Positions 37,242-42,151 of a stretch of 42,151 nt of DNA are shown piece after piece. This DNA is from Ureibacillus thermophilus. GTDB lineage: Bacteria; Bacillota; Bacilli; Bacillales_A; Planococcaceae. The first letter of the stretch is position 1, and each line of letters begins with the position of its first letter. A program made the position numbers and the translations under genes. Below the pieces are notes generated by a model. The model was not told the DNA's origin and did no database searches. It worked only from the letters and a program-made list of their open reading frames with translations. The stretch lies in NCBI RefSeq assembly GCF_004331915.1, contig NZ_CP036528.1, positions 488,001-530,151 of the forward strand. The letters are read 5' to 3'.

Positions 37242-39077
37242 ATGCAGAAAGTTAGTTTTTTCCGTTCCATTCATGTAAAACTAGTATTAATTTACGTACT
37301 GCTGATTATTATTGCGCTGCAAATTATTGGAATCTACTTTTCCAATCAATTAGAGGATAGTTTAAAAACCAACTTTGAAGATTCCATTCTTCAACGGATT
37401 GATTTAATTCAATACAGCATCCGTGAAGAATTGACTAAGGAGAGGGATGAAACAACCCCCACTTTGGAGCAAAGTCTGAATATAGCATTGCGTGAATTTG
37501 CAACGGGTGATATTAATGAGATACGGGTTATCGATCGCCGAAATCGTATCATTGCAACTTCCGATACAGAAAACCAATCGATAATTGGGCAGCGTTCCAA
37601 CGATGATATTGTAAAAAAAGTACTTTCTTCTGAGACGTACCAAGAAGAAATTGCCCTTGATCCAGAGTCAAATACGAGAGTTTGGGTTATTGCCACGCCT
37701 ATATTAAACACGATTGACGCTGATAGTGAAGTAATAGGTGCTATTTATATCGAGTCAAATATTGAAAAAGTTTATGACCAAATGAGCGATATTAACCGAA
37801 TTTTTGCGGTTGGTACAGCGATATCCTTAGTGATTACAGTCATTTTAGGAATTTTAATTGCACGGACAATCACTAGACCTATCTTGGATATGCGTAAGCA
37901 AGCTCAAGCGATGTCCAGAGGAAACTTTTCTCGAAAAGTACGAGTGTATGGGGACGATGAAATTGGTCAATTAGCGATTGCCTTTAACCATTTAACAAAT
38001 CGCTTGCAAGAAGCCCAATCTTCAACAGAGGCAGAACGGAGAAAGTTGGCATCTGTATTGGCTAATATGACGGACGGGGTTATTGCGACAGACCGCAAAG
38101 GCAAAATTATTTTGATTAATGATCCAGCATTAAGCTTTTTAAAGGTCACAAGAGAAGATACATTAAACCGTCCAATCGCTTCTGTTTTAGGAATCGAGAA
38201 TCAATATAGTTTTGAAGATTTAATCAACATGAAAGAACCATTAAGTTTAGATTTCAGCACAGAAGAATCTCCGCTTATCTTAAGAGCAAGTTTTTCCGTC
38301 ATTCAAAAGGAAACTGGTTTTGTGAACGGTTTAATTACCGTATTGCATGACATTACAGAGCAAGAAAAGATTGAAATGGAACGCCGTGAATTTGTAGCGA
38401 ATGTTTCCCATGAATTGCGGACGCCTTTAACTACGATGAGAAGCTATTTGGAAGCATTGGCGGATGGGGCTTGGAAAGATGAAAACATCGCGCCTCACTT
38501 CATCAATGTGGTACAAACGGAAACAGAGCGGATGATTCGCCTTGTAAATGATTTATTAAATTTATCCAAAATGGATTCGAAGGATTATCAATTAAACAAA
38601 GAAGTAGTTGAATTTAACAGCTTCTTCCATCGAATTATTGACCGTTTTGAAATGTCGAAATCCCAAAATGTGAAATTCATTCGCTATATTCCAGAAACGC
38701 CGTATTTTGTGGAAATTGACACGGATAAGCTAACGCAAGTAATTGACAATATCATTTCCAATGCAATTAAATATTCTCCTGATGGCGGCAACATCCGTTT
38801 TGGTTTTACCGTTCAAGGAAATATGTTAAAAGTGATGATTTCTGATGATGGAATGGGAATCCCAAAAGAAAATCTTGGGAAAATCTTTGATCGGTTTTAC
38901 CGCGTAGATAAAGCCCGTTCCCGTGCGATGGGGGGAACCGGATTAGGTCTTGCGATTGCAAAAGAAATGATTAAAGCCCACAATGGAACAATTTGGGCAG
39001 AAAGTGAAGAAGGGGTAGGAACAACCATCTTCTTTACGTTACCGTATGAAATAGATGGGGCTGGTGATTGGGAATGA
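37242..39077 (+). CDS. walK: Sensor histidine kinase WalK (YycG)
   Basis: The product (611 aa) has two membrane helices (about 11-33 and 186-207) around an extracellular Cache-like domain. HAMP follows (RTITRPILDMRKQAQAMSRG), then PAS (ANMTDGVIATDRKGKIILIN to VLHDITEQEK), HisKA with phospho-acceptor His390 in FVANVSHELRTPL, and HATPase with N, G1 (DDGMGIP), F and G2 (GGTGLGLAIAKEM) boxes. The HDITE segment holds residues that bind zinc in the S. aureus PAS domain. Its stop overlaps walH (ATGA). It forms the two-component pair with WalR. Confidence 0.97.
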   Translation: MQKVSFFRSIHVKLVLIYVLLIIIALQIIGIYFSNQLEDSLKTNFEDSILQRIDLIQYSIREELTKERDETTPTLEQSLNIALREFATGDINEIRVIDRRNRIIATSDTENQSIIGQRSNDDIVKKVLSSETYQEEIALDPESNTRVWVIATPILNTIDADSEVIGAIYIESNIEKVYDQMSDINRIFAVGTAISLVITVILGILIARTITRPILDMRKQAQAMSRGNFSRKVRVYGDDEIGQLAIAFNHLTNRLQEAQSSTEAERRKLASVLANMTDGVIATDRKGKIILINDPALSFLKVTREDTLNRPIASVLGIENQYSFEDLINMKEPLSLDFSTEESPLILRASFSVIQKETGFVNGLITVLHDITEQEKIEMERREFVANVSHELRTPLTTMRSYLEALADGAWKDENIAPHFINVVQTETERMIRLVNDLLNLSKMDSKDYQLNKEVVEFNSFFHRIIDRFEMSKSQNVKFIRYIPETPYFVEIDTDKLTQVIDNIISNAIKYSPDGGNIRFGFTVQGNMLKVMISDDGMGIPKENLGKIFDRFYRVDKARSRAMGGTGLGLAIAKEMIKAHNGTIWAESEEGVGTTIFFTLPYEIDGAGDWE

Positions 39078-40402
39078 GGTATATTGAGCAAATCAAATCC
39101 ATAGTGCTTCTTTTCCTCGTCCTATTAAGCATTGTCTTAACATTTTCAATTTGGACCTATACACCAAGCCTTCAAGTGATTGAAGAATCGCAGCAAGTGG
39201 ATCAATTGGTGGTCGGGAAGAAAAAGGAGCTTGCAGAAATTATAAAACCTTACCGAATTATCATGAGAGAGCAGAATGAATGGAAAGGAACAATCGGCTC
39301 GACAACGATCAACGATTTTGTGGAAATGATGACCGACTGGAAGTTTTCTGACCTCATCCCAGTTCAAAATAATATGTCCGATAAAAAAATCAATGAATTT
39401 ATTCGGGCAAACCAGCGAATCACCTTATTTTTTTCTGAAAAAGTGCCGGTAAAAGTGTTCCACTCCATCGTGCCATTTTCTCAAGATGAATTGCCGGAAA
39501 TGAGTTTTAATAAAATCATTTTGGATTGGAGCAAAATGAATGCGAATAAGACATTGATGGTTTATTTTTTAAGCGAGGAAAGCCGCACCTTGTATAGCAC
39601 AGAAGTTAAGATGAGCGACATATACTTCCAATCCACTGTTTTAAATACATTAAAGGGGCTTGTTGCATATCAGGAAATTGAACGTTCCAACGGTTTATCC
39701 CTATATATCCCTAAGGATGAAATCGAATTAGTCCAATACACGTATTATATTGACGAAATTCATGCGGATACCTTTAGGGATATATTATTCTATGACCCGT
39801 CAATTGTCCGGAAAAATGTTGAGAACCAAGATTTAGTGAAATATACGGATGGTATGACGCTGATGACGGTGGATGTAAAAAACCGTTATTTAAATTATGT
39901 GAACCCTTCTTCTGAAAGCTTGGTAGAATTGCCTTCCTCCCGATTGCTATTAGACAGCTATGAATTTGTCAATGAGCATGGAGGTTTTACTGGCGATTAT
40001 CGGCTAACTTCCATTAATAATCAGAAACACGTAGTAGAATATCAATTATACAAGCAAGGATTTCCTGTTTTTAGCGTTGATACAACGACAAGAATTACGA
40101 CGACTTGGGGAGAAAATCAATTATTCCGCTATAAAAGGCCATATTTTATCCTTGATTTAGATATCAATTCGGAAAAAATTCAGCGGAAAATGACTTCAGG
40201 GCTTCAAGTCATTGAGTTTATTCAAAAGAATAAACAACTTCAATTGGATGAAGTGGATGATATCATTCTTGGATACTATTTGAAACCAAATGACAATGAT
40301 TTATTGTTTACGTTAGAGCCAAGTTGGTTTGCTGTAAGTCAAGGGAGCTGGAAACGCATAACGCCGGAAGCGATAGGAGGGGGAAATAATGGACTGGAGT
40401 AA
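39074..40402 (+). CDS. walH: WalK regulator WalH (YycH)
   Basis: The product (442 aa) has one N-terminal membrane helix (about 8-28, SIVLLFLVLLSIVLTFSIW) and a large extracellular region, which in B. subtilis forms a complex with WalI and WalK to restrain the kinase. ATG 39074 overlaps the walK stop by four bases; a TTG two codons upstream is in frame but has less support. No motif other than the family resemblance and operon position supports the call. It overlaps walI by 14 bases. Confidence 0.9.
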   Translation: MRYIEQIKSIVLLFLVLLSIVLTFSIWTYTPSLQVIEESQQVDQLVVGKKKELAEIIKPYRIIMREQNEWKGTIGSTTINDFVEMMTDWKFSDLIPVQNNMSDKKINEFIRANQRITLFFSEKVPVKVFHSIVPFSQDELPEMSFNKIILDWSKMNANKTLMVYFLSEESRTLYSTEVKMSDIYFQSTVLNTLKGLVAYQEIERSNGLSLYIPKDEIELVQYTYYIDEIHADTFRDILFYDPSIVRKNVENQDLVKYTDGMTLMTVDVKNRYLNYVNPSSESLVELPSSRLLLDSYEFVNEHGGFTGDYRLTSINNQKHVVEYQLYKQGFPVFSVDTTTRITTTWGENQLFRYKRPYFILDLDINSEKIQRKMTSGLQVIEFIQKNKQLQLDEVDDIILGYYLKPNDNDLLFTLEPSWFAVSQGSWKRITPEAIGGGNNGLE

Positions 40403-41237
40403 ATCCAAAACCATTTTCATCATTGTGTTTTTTATATTAGATATGTTCCTGTTCTCTCTCTACTTGAACCGGCATATTGAAGCCCAGCAAGTGAAAGTAT
40501 CCGGCGGGAAAACCATTGAAGCAAGATTAAAGGATGATCAAATTACTTATAATTTGTTGCCGACAGTTGAAACAGCCCCTTACATTTCGGCAAAAGTCAC
40601 AAATTTTAAAGAAGAAAATTTTCAACTGAAAAACGTTCAACAAGCCACAATCGAAGACAGTAACAAATTGATTGTCACTCTAAAAGAACCGGTGAAACTT
40701 CGAAATATAAAAGAAAAATCGATTTTCAATGAATTTATCAAAAACAATGTATATAAGGGCTCTTTCTATACAGTATGGAAAATCAATGAAGAAGAGAGGA
40801 CGGCCATTTTCTTTCAAAATTTTGATGATAAAACTATCTATTACAACATCCATGGAATTGTTACAATTTACTGGAATGAAGATTTAGAAGTGACGAAATA
40901 TGAACAGACCATGCTAAGTGATTTTGAAGAATTTGAAGACGAAGAAACTCTTCTTCCGCCATATCAAGTAATTCAAATTTTATATGCACGAGACTTATTA
41001 AAACCGAACTCCCATATTGCAGAAATTAAACTTGGCTATTCCACTCTTGTGCAATTGACGCAAACCCAAGTATTTGTGCCTACTTGGAAAGTGCGGGTTG
41101 TGACTGCGGCAGATTCGGAAGAAGAATATTTTGTGAATGCCGTAGATGGAAAAATTATCGATGTGCAGTCCGATTTAACAGTAGACGAAGATGAAACAGA
41201 CGAACTAGAACAATTGAAAGAAATAGAAGAAGAATAG
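40389..41237 (+). CDS. walI: WalK regulator WalI (YycI)
   Basis: The product (282 aa) begins MDWSKSKTIFIIVFFILDMFL, a typical YycI N-terminus with one membrane helix (about 7-28). The remainder is extracellular and shares the PepSY-like fold of YycH, with repeated Glu/Asp-rich stretches. The C-terminus is very acidic (DETDELEQLKEIEEE). AGGAGGGGG lies at the end of walH and gives a strong ribosome site. It acts with WalH on WalK. Confidence 0.92.
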   Translation: MDWSKSKTIFIIVFFILDMFLFSLYLNRHIEAQQVKVSGGKTIEARLKDDQITYNLLPTVETAPYISAKVTNFKEENFQLKNVQQATIEDSNKLIVTLKEPVKLRNIKEKSIFNEFIKNNVYKGSFYTVWKINEEERTAIFFQNFDDKTIYYNIHGIVTIYWNEDLEVTKYEQTMLSDFEEFEDEETLLPPYQVIQILYARDLLKPNSHIAEIKLGYSTLVQLTQTQVFVPTWKVRVVTAADSEEEYFVNAVDGKIIDVQSDLTVDEDETDELEQLKEIEEE

Positions 41238-41247
41238 GGTGTAGCAA

Positions 41248-42036
41248 ATGCGGTTTAGTGTGTTAGCAAGCGGCAGTACGGGAAATGCCATTTATGTAGA
41301 AACAGACAACCATGCCTTTTTAGTGGACGCTGGCTTGAGTGGACGGAAAATCGAGCAGCTTTTTTCTAAAATTGGACGAGATATAAAAAATTTATCAGGC
41401 ATTTTGGTGACCCATGAACATAGTGACCATATTAAAGGACTCGGTGTGTTAGCAAGAAAATACCAACTTCCGATTTATGCCAATGAAAAAACGTGGAAAG
41501 TTTTAGAAGAGCATGTAGGAAATATTCCCAATGATCAACGCTTTCTGTTTCAAATGGAATCGGTGCAATCATTCGGTTCTTTGGATATTGAATCCTTTGC
41601 GGTGTCTCATGATGCGGTGGACCCGATGTTTTATGTGTTTCATGAGAATGGGCGAAAGCTGGCCATCATCACAGATACGGGGTATGTAAGTGACCGGATG
41701 AAGGGAATTATCCGCGGTGCTGACGCCTTTGTGTTTGAAAGCAATCATGATGTAGGCATGCTGCAAATGGGGAAATATCCATGGTCCATCAAACGCCGCA
41801 TATTAAGCGATGTAGGGCATGTTTCCAATGAAGATGCAGGTGTGGCCATCAGCGAAGTGGTGGAAGAAAAGCCAACCCATGTGTATTTATCCCATCTAAG
41901 CAAAGAAAACAACATGAAAGAACTTGCCCGTATGACGGTGAAACAAGTATTGGCATCATACGGGATTAAAGAAGGGGAATTTTTGCATTTGCATGATACG
42001 GATGCAGAAGAGCCGACATTGCTTGTAACAGTATAA
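41248..42036 (+). CDS. walJ: Metallo-beta-lactamase fold exonuclease WalJ (YycJ)
   Basis: The product (262 aa) is an MBL-fold hydrolase. The metal-binding signature THEHSDH lies at residues 55-61, with ITDTGYVSD and the C-terminal [10 protein letters not shown] supplying further ligands. The B. subtilis protein is reported as a 5'-3' DNA exonuclease with a role in mismatch repair. It is the last gene of the wal operon. Repeat copy 3 begins 15 bases after its stop and probably terminates it. Confidence 0.93.
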   Translation: MRFSVLASGSTGNAIYVETDNHAFLVDAGLSGRKIEQLFSKIGRDIKNLSGILVTHEHSDHIKGLGVLARKYQLPIYANEKTWKVLEEHVGNIPNDQRFLFQMESVQSFGSLDIESFAVSHDAVDPMFYVFHENGRKLAIITDTGYVSDRMKGIIRGADAFVFESNHDVGMLQMGKYPWSIKRRILSDVGHVSNEDAGVAISEVVEEKPTHVYLSHLSKENNMKELARMTVKQVLASYGIKEGEFLHLHDTDAEEPTLLVTV

Positions 42037-42051
42037 AATATGCATTTGTTG

Positions 42052-42151
42052 AGAGGCTGGGACATAAACAAAAAATTAAAGGGGTAGTTGAAAGGGTTTT
42101 GATAAATATTTGATATAACTAAAAATTGATTGAAGTGACGGGGCGACTCCT
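42052..42151 (+). repeat. Interspersed palindromic repeat, copy 3 (runs off window)
   Basis: Starts AGAGGCTGGGACATAAACAA, like copies 1 and 2, and continues through ATTGATTGAAGTGACGGGGC to the window edge in the GC-rich core. It matches copy 1 more closely than copy 2 at the core (ACGGGGCGACTCCT), so it lacks the copy 2 insertion at that point. Confidence 0.85.

Overview
The window is about 42 kb around the replication origin of a low-GC Gram-positive chromosome. Gene order, the leftward gyrA-gyrB-recF-yaaA-dnaN-dnaA block, the rightward rpmH-rnpA-yidC-khpB-mnmE-mnmG-rsmG-noc-parA-parB block, the sporulation gene yyaC and B. subtilis-type parS sites place it in Bacillales. The lack of remB between recF and gyrB, an HD-GYP gene beside gyrA, and an M23/LysM/G5 gene between purA and walR suggest the Planococcaceae/Caryophanaceae (Lysinibacillus or Ureibacillus relatives). 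The genus is a guess from memory of gene order.

Left arm (1-9414, minus strand): a partial HD-GYP gene runs off the left edge, followed by gyrA, gyrB, recF, the S4 protein yaaA, dnaN and dnaA. The origin is bipartite. A dense DnaA-box field lies upstream of dnaA (about 9500-9810). A DnaA-box/DnaA-trio/AT-rich unwinding element lies between dnaA and dnaN (7921-8067).

Right arm core (9959-21928, plus strand): ribosomal protein L34, RNase P protein, the SpoIIIJ-type insertase and its KH/R3H partner, the MnmE/MnmG tRNA-modification pair, RsmG, the nucleoid-occlusion protein Noc, ParA/Soj and ParB/Spo0J, a DUF554 membrane protein, YyaC (opposite strand), an MscS channel and the small DUF951 protein YyzM. 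Two perfect parS sites lie inside recF and parB, with degenerate copies on both sides of noc.

Accessory segment (about 21980-24400): a decayed tnpB-only IS200/IS605 element, a 270-bp palindromic repeat, and an NYN-domain gene broken by one in-frame stop and preceded by a promoter plus terminator-like leader. This is the only clearly non-core stretch.

Right arm, continued (24552-42036): ychF, a DUF3267 HExxH membrane protein (opposite strand), rpsF-ssb-rpsR, a 4 x 42 bp tandem repeat, yybS-gdpP-rplI-dnaB, purA, a second copy of the palindromic repeat, the M23 peptidase, and the walR-walK-walH-walI-walJ operon. A third copy of the repeat begins after walJ and runs off the right edge.

The genes cover replication initiation and elongation, supercoiling, origin segregation, tRNA modification and wall homeostasis. 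Nearly all are co-directional with replication. The exceptions are yyaC, the broken NYN gene and the DUF3267 gene. I found no rRNA or tRNA gene, no CRISPR array and no clearly new multi-gene system. The most unusual material is non-coding: the interspersed repeat family, the 42-bp tandem repeat, the DnaA-box pairs before mnmE and the leader of the NYN gene.
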